Positions 1 through 12,580 of a DNA stretch of 64,000 bases are shown one piece after another (within the stretch, counting starts at the first letter, position 1; every line of letters starts with the position of its first letter). The stretch comes from Cylindrobasidium torrendii FP15055 ss-10 (taxonomy: Eukaryota; Basidiomycota; Agaricomycetes; Agaricales; Physalacriaceae), in contig KN880472.1 in NCBI GenBank assembly GCA_000934385.1, positions 1 to 64,000 on the forward strand, given 5' to 3'. A program made the position numbers and the translations under genes. The notes below the pieces were generated by a model. The model did not search any database, was not told where the DNA came from, and saw only the letters and a program-made list of their open reading frames with translations.

Positions 1-2787
1 GTTGAGCTCATTTGAGAGCCATGAAGGTCTCTGTGGATCCCTTGACGGATATCCAGCCGATATCCAAGACGGCCCTCAACGGGTCCCGGCTCCCGCCAGG
101 ATGTCCATCTATCGAGTATTAGGCCCCCGGCGCGCTCAGCCCTCCCGCGGGATCTGGGAGCCGCCGATCATCCAGGACCGAGCGCGATCCGCGCTCCAAC
201 TCGAGCCACGGTGTAGTTCCAGGCAATCTTCGAGCCTACGCCACTCGGAGTTCTCCAGAAATCTGAGTGGATCTCGCACATTGCCAGTCGTCTTCAATGA
301 AGGACTCGAGGAAATCCCGGTGTACCTGTATAGAGATTCAAGGAAGAGGTCGTGATACCCACATGTACAGCATGATCCAATTCTTCAAAGCGAAGTTGTG
401 CAAACGTCGTGTACACCACGATGTCGTTTCGATGGGATTTAGCATTGCTCAAACCTGCTTCACTATCATGGTGTCCATCGATATTGAGGACATAAAAAGG
501 CGGCTGTGAGAGATGATTAGGCACAGATCAAGTCCTATATGAACACTTGTTGCAGTCGCATGCGTCCATGATCTAAGCCTGTGTATTAGCTGAACTGGGG
601 ATTGGGTGGGATTGAATGAAGTGTAGTATGATGTGGCGATAGCAGCGTGTAAGTACACGCCCGGTAATCTCATCGGTTGCAGCACGTACGAGCGAACCTA
701 CCGGGCGGAGCAAGCAAGGAGAGTGTCGACAGCCGTGTCGATTCGGCAGTTTCCGCAAGCGCTCCATTGACCTGCAAAATATCTCAAAGGGCTAGAAGGC
801 GTCAGGGAACATTCATGAAATGTCGCTCAGGCGCGCGAATTGGCATGGTCTTGATGGAAGTAGGTGACTGAAAATGGAATATTAATCGTCGCGATCGCCG
901 GCAACCTCCGAACTAGGTTCACCCTCTGTCCCAACAATGGCATCAAGTATTCGTTGTTTAATGAAAAGGTACGAGTCGAACGCCCGAAATCTCTTCGAAT
1001 GTTGGCCTGATACAGTACGATTCATCACGTTATATTCGTGGCAAAACCGTGACAGGATTATCAGTACAAATCAGTACAAATCAGTACTCTTCGCCTTATA
1101 CGCCGTTTTTTATTAGGGCGATACTCTCGCTAGTCAAAGATAAAATACGGGAGAACTCACCCCACCGTACAGAGCGCCTCCATTCCCCTACTGCTGAAAT
1201 AGCTCATGGCCGTACCCCGAAGGTCTGTTCCAGTTACCTTTGCATCCGTCCTGTTCCCAGGCAAACACAAATACATGGCTTCTTGCGTGGGATCTAAGAC
1301 GCAGGTTGTGGACAATCATTCAGTCGCTCGGATCCTCGAAGCTTCGCTAAGCTTTGCCAGCAAGCAGTCTGGCAGCCTCGTTCGAGTTCTTTACCATTGA
1401 ACTTTTGTAGAGATGTATTTCAGGAAGAGAATCATTCGACATGACCAGCTCTTCTTTGGTAGGGCTAGCACAGCATCGTTCCAGGTTAACTGTGGCTGGA
1501 GCTGTAAGACAAGCGCCGCGGATGAACCTGAAGGAATCGCCGGAGGATGAGCCAGCTCTGGCCTTCGACCTTAGGTCGGCACATGGTGTCGTAGTGTTGC
1601 GCACCTTCCAAGCTGAACGAATATCATGCAATACTGCATTGAACGTTTATCTGGATTGCTCATCGGGCGTGGTCGTCGCCATTACTCACCTATCTATGCG
1701 GCAGGATGTGGCCATGCTTCTTCGATCCCGAAACGGCCATCCGAGCTACAGCAGGTTCAACGGTATATTTGGGCTAGATTGGCACGTCTGGAGATCCAAC
1801 AAGCTTCAAGGTTCGGTTTCGTATCTTGCAGGGTTTTCCCGCGGAAAGCTTACTGTAGTAGTAAGTAGTCGTGTTGTATGAAATCTAGTCTATCATTAAC
1901 CATGATCGCATTACAGTCTGTTCAAGCCAATGTTCTACATAAAGGCCTGCTGTCATGGTAGCACTCGGGCCAAGTACCTTCACTTTCCAGAGCTTAATGA
2001 GCTAGTGCTTTCAAGGATGGAAAAGGACCTGATTTGACACCCATAAGTAGACAATCACCTACTAAATCCGTCTAGCACGACCTTGCGGCAAACCTCAAGG
2101 CTTCAACGTTTAACGAGTTATAATGACCTAGGGTGATGGTGATATGTTACCAAACCGTCTGTACTCGCTGTTGTACTACTGCTAAAATCAATGCAACGAA
2201 TTTCGCACATGCATAGTTGAACATCCCTCGTCTTGGCCATTGATAGGACCAGCTTGATATACACTGAATCGTCGCGTGCAGGGACGACGCGAAGCCCTAG
2301 AGTGCGCTCCAGTTGATAAAACGAGGGTGCAATCCAGAGCCTCAATCGACTTCCAATCAGGGAAACTTCGCATTCTGAGGCAAATTTGATGCCGCGGAAG
2401 CAGCCAAATTCCTCCACACTTGTTTTTCTCAGATTCTGAGCTGGGTCTCACGGCTCGCATTATCTCCCATTCCCAGGGGGCAAAGTAAGGATTGGCCGAA
2501 TGGAGAAACGTCGCACAAATTGGAATTAAGCCCAAAAAATGTTTGCTCAGAATGCCGGAACCAAAAACAGTGTACAATTGGTCGACTGTTAGCTGCGATC
2601 ACTTGACGCGCTAACCGAGTTGGATTTTTGATTTATATTCAACTCATGTGGTGCACTTACCTTCCTGCCTCCAGTGTCCTCCCCGCATTTTCCTCTGGCG
2701 GTCAGCCTACGAGGCGTTACGTTCATCACGTCTCTTCCTCACTGTTCTGGACCCACTTCATCATTCCACCCGTACCCTCAACACAAC
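1..2787. other. Gene-poor left flank
   Basis: I see no gene I can support here. Several reading frames of 80-146 codons occur on both strands, the longest ATG-started one at 1441-1881 (+), but none shows a recognisable domain, a coherent exon chain or the codon preference of the clear genes. A short direct repeat, three copies of a 10-11 bp unit reading ATCAGTACAA, lies at about 1060-1086. The last 150 bases before 2788 are the probable promoter and leader of the Zn2Cys6 gene. Confidence 0.5.
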
Positions 2788-3999
2788 ATGGAATCCTTAC
2801 AGCCGTCAGGGCCGTCGCGCGCGGCGCCGTCCCCACTGATTTCGCACAAGTACGAGGAGGAGAGCATAGCTCATCCAGGGCACGCCTTGCGGACAGTACG
2901 CGATGTCGTAATTTCCCCGCTTCATATAGACGCTGACAACAGCGCGCATACAGATAGCGCCAAGCTCGTTTTCCTTATTTCAGAAACAACAAGATGAAGA
3001 ATTCTACAAAGTGTTTCCCGACGCACGTCCCAACGCTCAAGATGACGGCCAAGGGTGGACGTGGAGTACCGAGCCGTTGCTCGACACATATACCTTCTCC
3101 TACAACGGCGTTGGTGCCGTTAAGAGTTGGGCGAGTCCGCCCACATCGTCGACTCCCTGGAGCTCAGCGCCCGCCTCGACCGAGTCCTTCTCGACAGTCA
3201 GGTCATATTCGCTTGAGGGCGCCTTGATTCCAGCCGCCCCCGTCATTGATACAGCGGGCTCACCGCCCGACTCGGAACTCTCGCTGGTGAGTAGCTCGCT
3301 GCCTTCCATCCCTGCGTATTGTCTGAGCAATTAGGCCCTGCACTCCCCAACTGCGCACGATCTGCCCAGCACTAGCCCGTATCCTGCTGATTCCCCAAGC
3401 ACATATGAATCACCCGAAGCCCAATCCCCGCCTGGATCACATTACCGACATTATCGTGCTCAAGTCGGCCAGCAAGCTCCCGTGATGGGCTCTCTACAGG
3501 CGCCAGGTCCCCTCGTGAACGATGTAAACAGTCCTCCCAGCGCCATTGAGCCTGCAATTCCGCCATATAAACCCCTGCCTATGACACCGGCTGCCCTTGC
3601 CCATCCGATAGTTCCCTCCATGCCGTCTTCGCCAGGCTCGTACTACAGTTCGAATGCCGGAGCTCCACCACCTACCATCTACGGGCCGCGTCGCATTCCC
3701 AAAGATTCGGAGAAGCCCAAACCCAACTTGGCATGCTTATTTTGCCGTACACGAAAGATTGCGTGTAGCGCGCCACCGTTGGACGCGGATGACAGAACGT
3801 GCAAGTGCGTTTTTATTTCGGTATATGTCTTGTTCAGGTCTCACAAATGTGTGCCAGCCAATGCAAGCGCAGACACTTGACGTGTACGTATCCAGAAAAA
3901 AGCAGGCGAGGGATGCGCCAGCCTGGGTCTGTTCCCAAGAAGCGAAAGAGCTCGAAGGCAGCCTCTGGCCCAACAGATTGCTCAGATCCGATTCCTTGA
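2788..3999 (+). CDS. Zn(II)2Cys6 zinc-cluster transcription factor
   Basis: Four exons (introns about 2896-2983, 3287-3334, 3805-3857) give a protein of about 340 residues. Most of it is proline/serine-rich and probably disordered. The C-terminal part holds a fungal binuclear zinc cluster: C-LF-C-RTRKIA-C, a nine-residue loop, then C-NQ-C-KRRHLT-C, followed by a basic tail (PEKSRRG and KKRKSSK). The last intron splits the cluster, and only splicing at that site restores the CNQC spacing, which supports the model. Proteins of this family bind DNA in the nucleus and regulate transcription; the target is unknown. The cluster sits near the C-terminus rather than the N-terminus, and there is no fungal-specific TF middle-homology domain. 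The stop comes 34 residues after the last cluster cysteine. An extra 3' exon was not excluded. Confidence 0.8.
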
Positions 4000-6476
4000 A
4001 CTAGTACGCTACCTGTCGCCTGGATTCGCCAGACTCCACTTGGCATGGACGAAGCCCTTGTTGTCCCGACCTCAAACTCATAGCTATCCACGCTTTTCTT
4101 GACGCTATCAATGCTCTAATTTTTTTCATACGATTCACGCGTACGTGCCACTAATTTACGACCCAGTTATCATTTGCCGCCATTTCCGGTGGCCAAAGGC
4201 ATTTCATACGTTGATTTTATGGCGACGATTTTATACGCATACTACGTTGTCGAGGTTTACGAAGTACAATTCAAGACATTGTTTACTCTTATTACACTAA
4301 ATACTAAAGTGCTGGAATGTTTTGCTACAGATCTTTTTTGTGCAGAGCGCGCGCGATCTGAGTTCATGTTCGTTCTTACAGCCTCACAAAAGCAGGCTCA
4401 GACCCTCGTGTGCAGCTCCAGTGGGTGTAACGAGGCCAGGGGAGGCGTAGGTGTATTACTCTATGCTCGTACGCTATACTGATGGACTTACCGGGCACTT
4501 CTTGCCTGAAGAATGCCCTATCTGATGATCCAGATGAGGTGTGGGTACACGACCAGAATCGGCATAGATTTCGATGGCTATATCGTGCGAGGTTAACTTG
4601 CGTGAGGCTAGCCGCTAGCAGGAGTAGAGCATCGGAGGCAGTACTTAAGGGTAACACTGATGCCTGTCCATCATAAATTCGGATATCTTAGTCGCTGCGA
4701 CGCCTGCACCGGATTGTGGCGGGCAAACTACCGACACGACTCGGAGTGAAGTCAGGTGGTCTGTGTCCAAGGCGCGGATCGGTCTGGCCCTCTGTGTCAA
4801 GTGAAGGATATGCATGACTAAGGGAACAGATCGAGACAACGAGTGTGCAAGAGCACGCTCACGCCAGTGGTTGAGGCGTCGCTTGGAGGGGCGTGGCGGA
4901 GGGCATGACCGAGCAATATGTACTCCAGAACACGAGACACAGGCTCGATGCGTTTCTTCATGAATACGATCAAGAGAAAAAAGACGGCGGAAACCCAATA
5001 GGCAAGCCTTGTCTTTACCGCGAAAAAATCGGCGTTCAACGGTATATATGTTACTAATGTTGAGCAAATTCTACTGACTGTGCGTAAGTATTACGCAGGT
5101 AGCCTTGATGCGATTTTCATAGAGATTTGAGCGAGGTTAAATCTGGGTAGGTTCGACCCTCATTCTAGCGCTAGTAGCCACAAGTGAATGCGCGCGCATC
5201 TTCTGCATGCTCAATGGCCGGTCACGCTCAGATCCCGCTCGAAACTGAGGTGGAGTGAGTGTCACCGACTATTAGTTCCTGCAAAGTGTAATAAATTCTC
5301 TAGATCCTACGGTAAAAGCAACGGTTGAGGGTCAGTGCCACCCACTTCTCACCATGAATTGCGTCACTAGTTCATTGTACTCGCGCTTATGTAGCACGAT
5401 GAGGCCAACACAGCACCACTAGCCTGTGAACAGCAGAGGACCCACTTGTAGAACCACCGCAACTACCGATAGAAACGGTCGCCTCCACAAAAGATGCACA
5501 CAATCTTGACCCTCTTAGCTGTCCTCAGCCGAACCCTTCTTGATCATCTCACACACGTACAGCCCGAACGGAGGGAGAGGAAACTTCGAATTCCACTTTT
5601 CAGCTCGCTTGTGAGCACGAGAGCAGCTGCGCAGCACTCGGCAATGCAAGGTACTCATCGCAAGCACTGGCAGAAGAAAGAACATTGATCTCCCAGATCT
5701 TGCTAAGGCCTCGCGTATACGACGCGAAAGACGTCGAACCAAGTTCGAGGTCTGTCCAGGACTGCATCCTAGAAGCTGCATCCAAGCATCATCTTCTCCT
5801 CGTGGTCGCCTCTCTGTTCATGTAGCCATCAGCAATCTCTCAACTCCGAGCCCAAGTCTGTCTCTTGTTTGTTCGCAAAGGGGAATCTAGCTGTTTATAC
5901 AGCCACTTGGTTTTCATGCAATCCAGGATCCATCATATACGTGAGCGGGACGGCTGGCCCTTGGGCTTTCAGTGTAGGCCGAGAGAATGGCGCGATATTC
6001 TCACCGTCATCCACCCTGACACGGCGACGTCGATTCGATCCCGGTCGATGTCGATGGTGAATGAGTGGGTGAATTGCTAGTGGTGGTTGTGTCTGTGGGA
6101 TAATCAATGTGTTCCATGTGTGCTTGCAGCCAAACCTCCATCCAGATGATACCTGATTCTACACGATGCTCTTGAGTGATGTTTAGGGCAGTGGGGCTGT
6201 GAATGGGTGGGGACAACGCAGTAGCGACTCGAAGTACTTGAATACGGCGTCGTAAGGCTCAGAAACACTGGTTCTCTTCCTACAGTGGAGTCGAAACCGA
6301 ATTGATGTGGCGCCGACCGTGGGAAAATCGCGCTATTAGTATTAAGTTGGTTATCTTATCTGGGGCGCGTCAGCACGGTTATGTCATCACGCGCGGACAC
6401 CAGTCGCTCCTGACGTTGAGAGAACTGACAACTGACCTTTGGCCATCTGCCACTTTTGGCCGACGCGTCTGCCCCG
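4000..6476. other. Intergenic region between regulator and TRAPPC8
   Basis: No intact gene is supported. AT-rich stretches at about 4120-4330 look like ordinary intergenic DNA. The part from about 5.5 to 6.2 kb holds a probable gene remnant on the minus strand, listed separately. The last 150-200 bases contain the promoter of the TRAPPC8 gene. Confidence 0.45.
5515..6216 (-). pseudogene. Unrecognised decayed gene or unresolved multi-exon gene
   Basis: Pieces of the minus strand read like protein with the G/C-ending codons of the real genes nearby. A C-terminal piece at about 5515-5600 ends with WNSKFPLPPFGLYVCEMIKK and a stop shortly after. An upstream piece at about 5620-5785 contains GLSKIWEINVLSSASACDEY in another frame. 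A third at about 5960-6040 reads DDGENIAPFSRPTLKAQGP. No normal splice pair joins the first two pieces in phase: only about 11 nt separate the frame change. There is also no convincing start. I do not recognise the family. The simplest reading is a degraded copy of a gene, but a live gene with an intron I could not place is possible. Confidence 0.3.
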
Positions 6477-9400
6477 ATGGCGCCTGTCCTTCCATCGTCG
6501 CTCAGCCCGCATATATGCATCATCGCCTCCGACGACCTGTCCCAATACTTACGCGATGCCGGGCTCCCACCGCTGCAGGCGATATTACAGTCATTTTCGC
6601 CTTTACCCCAAGGTGCGCCATAATCCTTGGCCGTAATGCCCTCTGGTTGATCCATTGCTAGTAACAACACGTACCACAACACTGTCGTCGGTCCCACACG
6701 AATCATTCGCTCTGCGGTTCTCTGATTTAGTCGAAATCGAAAAAGGCTGCCAGGAAGATGAGGAACAGCGGGCTACGCGAACGTTGGACTGGATTGGAGA
6801 GCGGCTTGGACGGCGCTGCGCAAAATGGGTGGACGATATCGGAGACAAGGAAGGCATAAAGACACCTTGGTGGGATGAATTCAAGCGGTGTATCGAGGGA
6901 AACCATATTCCTGCCAGAACAGAAGCTTGGAATCACCCAGTCGCAGTGATTATGGGTGTCTCTACGAGTGCGCCAAATCCACTGCAAGCCATAACCGCAC
7001 TCCACGCTCGACCACTCAACTTTCCGTCCTGGTTGGACCCCCATATCCTCAAATGCACAGTCATAGTGCATCCACCTAATTCTGCTCTATCGGACGAGGA
7101 GTGCGTTGCTGAAATCTTGAAATTGATTCTGACTTAATTGTCTGTAGAGTCGGGGCGCTTTTCAACGCAGTGAAGAAGCAGTTTGGGCTGCATAGCTATC
7201 TTCTTCCTCTATCTGCATCGGACGCATCCCAGTCAGTACCTGTACCAGCACTGGTGCCCAGATTACCTGCACTTGGCGAAGAAGATGGTCCAGTCGACGT
7301 CCCAGTGAATATGCTGAAGATGAACGAAGTGGACATCCAGCGAACTGCCAGATTTGCCCGTGAATTCGTGGTAATGAGTTTGGTGCCATGGATGGAAAGA
7401 TGCGTCGTAGAGTGGAACGAAAATGTGCGTTATTTGTGAATTTTGTAACGCGTGCGCTAATCGTTGTGTAGTTTGCAGCGACGCGACGCCTCCCCTCGCG
7501 TCTCTTCTCCTCCACTCGGAGGCTCTTCGGGGGCGCGACATCCCCTCCACCAATGCATTCTTCCCATAGCTCCCTATCCATGTCAAGATCCAGCACATTG
7601 CCTGGCACATCCGCCATTACAGGCCCTCCACCGCAACCCCAACAGCGCCGCCTGGCCGAATTTGCGACCATTCTTGGGGACTTCAAGCTCGCAGTCAACG
7701 TTTGGGACACAATTCGCAAGGATGGCCATGGTGGCTCGGATATTCTCCCCGTGTTGCTTTCCCCTTCGCCCTCACACCAACTTCATGCAAGTAATGCTCT
7801 TGCAGCCATACATCCTCTCACAGGTGAGCCACGGGCTAGCTCTCAACTACTTGCTGCTCTCTATGGTGTCCGGTGGGAGATTGGAATAGGATATCCAGAC
7901 TTTGTCAGTGATGTTGTCGAGGGTGAGAGGTGGCTTGTTTGGGCTGCTGGTGGGGTATGTCCGTCTTGTTGTCGTTTCTCTCGAGTCCCACTGACCCGTG
8001 GACAGTCTGAAGAGGTTCCTTCCGCTATCCTTCTTGGTCAAGCCGCTTTGTTGAGTGCGAACAAAGGAGCTCACCATCGAGCGGCATTTTGGTATGCCCT
8101 TGCTGCGAACAGGTTGGAGAAGTCGGGTATAGTATGTAGTCCTTCGTAAGCATCCACTTGATACTGACGCATTTGTAGAAACCTCTGACCATGTACTTTC
8201 TGCGGAAAGCGCATGGTTTGTACCAGAATCGTCCTCTGAAGGAGTTGTCTCCGTCATTTTGGGACTCCGAAAACAAGAAGGAGAATTCATCTGCAGCAGT
8301 CGCGGACATCATTTCTGCCATTGAACACCCTCTCGGTGAGTGCTCTCGTCACTATCGAGAATGTCACATTTTACGTGTTTGTGCTAGGGCGACTACTGTA
8401 TGGGACGGGCGACATTGAAGGCGCAGTCAAGCTCTTCATGGGGTTATTGCGAGACGAGGCTGGATATACACCGCGCCCAGATGACCAGGAAGTCGTGCTT
8501 GAGACTCCGCACAAGGCTTACCTCGATGACTTCCGCACCGCGCTGAGTGTCAGTCGTTTGCTTCTTTCTCTGAGTCACACTGATTTGGCATTTGCAGCAC
8601 TATGTTCAGACGAGTGAAGACAAGACCTTCCTTCAGGCGCTCCGTTTGCCGTTTGGTTTCTGCGTGCCAAAGCACTGTCGAACGCGGCTGGCAGGGGGAA
8701 GCGGACAGGGCGACAAGGCTGAATGGGAAAAGCGCGAGAATGAGTGGAATGTGTTCTGGAAACAACAAGGGAGGACGGAGAGCCTTATCAAGGGAGGACG
8801 CGTCGCAGTCGAAGGTGTGTCTACAGTACCTTGGGATGGCTTCCCGCTAATGAATCCCCTTCAGAAACGTTTTGGGTTGATGTTTCCCTGCACAACCCAC
8901 TTGACACGGAGGTCAACCTTTCTCAATTCACGGTTCTTGTGGAAGAATCCAATTCGGAAGGGCCGTCGACGTCGATTGATGTTGAGACCATCGACGATGT
9001 GCTCCTTGGGCCTAAAGAATCTAGAATGGCATGGATTCGATTTGTTGCTATATCCTTGGCACGACTGACCCCGTTATAGGTCTCCGTGGGCGTGACCGCG
9101 TCTCGTGCGGGCACCTTAGTTATCACACACGCAACATTCAAGTTCCTCTCTTTACTTCCTTCGACAGAATCCCTTGCAACGCGCGGTCGCCGATTACATG
9201 ACACACCAGCACAAAGACAACAAGCAACGTATGCTTCTGACGTCAAAATCAAAGTCGAAGTTGTCGAAGCGAACCAGAGGTTACTCGCACAGTTTGTGGA
9301 TGATGGGAGGATGCTGCTCTTGCAGGGCGAGACGAAGTCGCTGAGCTTATGGCTGTCCAATGCGGGTACAAACAATGTCGATGAAGTGTGGATTGTTTCT

Positions 9401-11085
9401 GGGAGTGTCGAGCAGGTCTGGGTGGATGGAAGCGACGATGGCGCCCCGCATCATGTCAAGACAGGCGACGATGGAGGCGCAACCAGTACCGTCCGTACAG
9501 CAAATTGGGCGGGACCTAGCGCACCGCAGAGGTTGCCTCTGGCACAGGCATTGCAGCCAGAAGACTCGACGGAAATCAACATACTTTTGCACAGCGACCA
9601 GATTGGTCGACATGATCTGCAGCTGATGGTCGTCTACCGTGAGGTCGGCTTCATTCTCTTTGTCTTGAGAATCGGGATCGATTGAACTTTCTTCTAGGCC
9701 GGCTCCGAAAGCTTTCATTCTGTACAAGTTCTGCGGGATTATGATGTTCAACCTTTGGTTTCTCTCGGAGCGTCCGCCCGCCCCGCGCGCTCCTTGGACG
9801 CCATATGGCTTATTGATGTCGATGTCGAGAATGTCGGGGGTACAGATGTGGAATTTACGAGCGTAACGACTACCAGCCCGTCCTGGTCCTGTACGGCCGC
9901 TGGGCATTCTTTGTGTGTATTGCGTTCTGGGTACGTTGAGTTGACGGTGCTCAATGGGATTTACAGAGGGACCTTGCATGTAGCCCAGTCTACAAAATTG
10001 TTCTTGGAGGCAACTAGGCGCGAGAATTTGCAAGAGTTACACGAAGTTACCGAATTTGTGAGGGGAAAGGTGTCTAGCCTGCTCCAAGGGAAGGAAATTG
10101 ATTCGACGAGGCCGCCAGCGTTGGATCTATGCTTCAGTCGAATACAACCGGTATGCACGAACTTTGTTACTTGACGTCGTGCTAATATGTCTTCCAGCAT
10201 TCTGAGTCCGATGTAGTTGAGCCTCATAGCTCCTCCGAATGTTATTTCATCGAGAAGGCGAGGCAAGTCACCGTGTTGGCCGAGCTCAAACATCGATACC
10301 CCAGTATACCATTGGATTCTTTGCCCAATATCTTTCCTCTATACCATCCACAAGCTGTAGACGTGACGCTGTTCTGGCGTATCATAACGCCAGAGACTAC
10401 GGAGCGAGTCGGGCATGTTACCGTGCGGGTAGACAACGTCGGTGTAGGACATGGGCTTCTTCGTGATATTGTGGACACAGCGGAGAGTGCGAAGGTTGTA
10501 CGAAGTATGTATGCGGAGACGACGCGGGAGAAGGCCGAGGTGTTGAGATGTGTGAAGGAGAGCGAGTGGAATGCGGAGGGTGACCCAGTTGTAGTGAGGA
10601 TACTGGGGCAGGATGATATTAAACATGCTTTTGCTGAAGGGTGCGTACTCACTGTTAGGATTTGCATTGTCAACAGGCCTGATTGCTTCATAGGCCATGT
10701 CGAGCTAAAGTGACCTTTGGGCTGAGGAATCAGTCATTGACGCACGAAGTTGCCTACTCGTTGCAGGTCGCAAGGGCGCAAGATGTTGATACCCGACATT
10801 CGTGCGTTTCTCTTTTCTTTGATTCACCCATGTACTAATTTCGACATATACAGAGCTTTGAGATATACCGGACGTCTGGCATTCCGCGGACGCTTGAAGC
10901 CGTGTGAGCGGGTCGAGTTACGACCACAGGCCTGGGTGACACGACCGGGATCCTTTGGAGCAGGGCCTTGGATGCTCGAAGTCAATGTTCTGGATAAGGG
11001 CGATGCTAATGAAGAGCTTGTGAGACAGAGGTTCACGCAGACGGGGGATGGGGAAGATACGGTGCTGAATGTACTCAGACAATAA
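6477..11085 (+). CDS. TRAPPC8: TRAPP complex subunit 8 (Trs85-like)
   Basis: A many-exon gene (first intron about 6613-6661) encodes a protein of roughly 1,150-1,200 residues, in the size range of TRAPPC8/Trs85. The N-terminal part has the Trs85 region: HICIIASDDLSQYL near residue 10, then LDWIGERLG. A middle block, LAEFATILGDFKLAVNVWDT, is the typical 'R-LADF--MLGDFKLA' signature. AAFWYALAANRLEKSGI begins the following helical repeat part. The C-terminal half is beta-rich; near the end YTGRLAFRGRLKP and WVTRPGSFGAGPW match the family's last domain. Trs85 is the subunit that defines TRAPPIII, the Rab1/Ypt1 exchange factor acting in autophagy and early secretory traffic. The ATG at 6477 is chosen because it opens directly into the conserved first strand. 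The next gene starts about 330 bases downstream on the same strand. Confidence 0.9.
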
Positions 11086-11412
11086 AATAGAGCGCGATTC
11101 ATGACGGACCTTTGAGGCGATTCTGTTTTCACTGCTGTTGTCTACGTGATATCCTACGGATTCCATTTGAGAACTTCAATTTTCCTATCCCAGTAGCCTG
11201 ATTAATCCTTATTAAAGACATGGTGATCAGGCTTTAGGCTTTTACCTAGGATTTGCATTGTTGTGCGCCACGTAGTGGATCAACCAGCGTACCCTGGGTT
11301 GCTAGGCTTTCGATCGAACTTCCACCACTGAACCCGTTTGGAACCTATATTCTTCAGAATTTCGCAACAAACATTGCATACATCTAGACGACTGAAATTT
11401 GACTAAGTGACA
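11086..11412. other. Short intergenic region
   Basis: It contains the TRAPPC8 3' end (AATAAAATAG overlapping the stop at 11081-11090) and the leader of the next gene. Nothing else stands out. Confidence 0.5.
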
Positions 11413-12286
11413 ATGAGCGAGGAGTTGTTTGTGTGCATACCGCAGTCGGCACAGTTGAAGGATGAACTATCGTTCGAGGTGCGTTGGGGACATCGTTCGA
11501 GATCTGTACACTTACCTATCAACTCTGGCAGGAAGTACGCGTCGCTGACTATCTAAAAGCTTACCAAACAAACGGCCTACCACCACCACCTTGTCCAGAA
11601 ATACCTGCTGATCCCGCCGAACGCGCGGCTCTGAATCTCCCACCCATTCTGATACCGTTCAAAGCTCCAAGAGAGCCTCTACCCGACCTTCATTGGTGGG
11701 AACCCACAAAGAACGATGGAGAGTATCTACAAAGCATAGTTGCGGCTTCGAAGTATTCTGGTCACTCGCCCGAAGTGCGTTTATTGTTCTCCCGCATAAT
11801 AGTTATTCATGAGTTTATAGGAAATGCGCTGTCAGGCCTACGCCAATGGAAAGAAGGACGTGCCAGCCGAACATTCCACCCATCCATCTGTTCTTCGTGC
11901 ACAACTTCCTACCGCCTCTCTCGCAAGTCCAATCACACCTACAAAAGCTTCGTTCAGTGGCACGCCTGTACCAGGAGAGAACCTTCAAAGCTTGTCTGCC
12001 CTTACAGACAAGACTCGGCATAGTTTCGAGGTCCGTATCCGCCTGACTTCGGCACTCTGTGACCACCCACTTACTCGCGCAGGAGCACCGTATTGCGTTT
12101 ATTTTCGCTGGCCGGGAACTGAATGATACAGAGATTGAAACCATGCAGGCGGCGAACCCCATCACCGCTCCCCGGCTCTCGGCCGCGTCGCCTCTGGCCG
12201 GGGTCTCTGTCGGAGCGCCCCAGATTTCGCCTGCTGCAGCCCCGTCGATGTGGGCGGCGAAGCCTGCGGCGTTCCGACCGTTTTGA
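11413..12286 (+). CDS. Small protein with Nup98-like EELRxxDY motif
   Basis: Four exons (introns 11479-11531, 11775-11820, 12031-12082) splice cleanly to about 240 residues. Joining exons 1 and 2 creates LSFEEVRVADYLKAYQTNG, which resembles the (S/F)EELRLEDYxANR motif next to the GLEBS/FG part of Nup98-type nucleoporins. A proline-rich stretch follows (LPPPPCPEIPADPAER), then a tryptophan pair (DLHWWEP). Joining exons 3 and 4 makes a second related segment, SFEEHRIAFIFAGRELND. The tail is Ala/Pro/Ser-rich. No FG repeats or autoproteolytic domain are present, so it is not a full nucleoporin. A role at the nuclear pore is inference from one short motif; otherwise it is a hypothetical protein. 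It converges on VPS18. Confidence 0.65.
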
Positions 12287-12580
12287 GCGTCCCCCGCTAC
12301 CCCTTGCTGCTACCTTCTATGCTCTCTCCGGGACCCACTTGTCGTACACGCTGTATCACTAGCACTTGCTTTGCTTGGTTGGAATGACAATTGACATGCC
12401 TCAGAACTGCAACTGCCGACTTACGAAGTGAATTGACTTGCGCCTCAGAATAAATGTCGTTCGCGAATGCAAAATGCCAAGTACCCTGCTGTACATGAAG
12501 AGTCCAATCTTGGCTGCGCAAACTTCAAAGGACACACAGTAATTAGTATCCAAGTGAGGACCTATAGTAGAGTTACACTT

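Noticed and set aside
1441..1881. 146-codon ATG-started open frame at the left end
   Set aside because: No domain, no splice pattern, and a mixed codon preference; it may be chance in a gene-poor region.
5140..5170. GGTTCGACCC resembling a tRNA T-loop
   Set aside because: The flanking bases do not form a T-stem, and no D-arm, anticodon arm or acceptor stem can be built around it.
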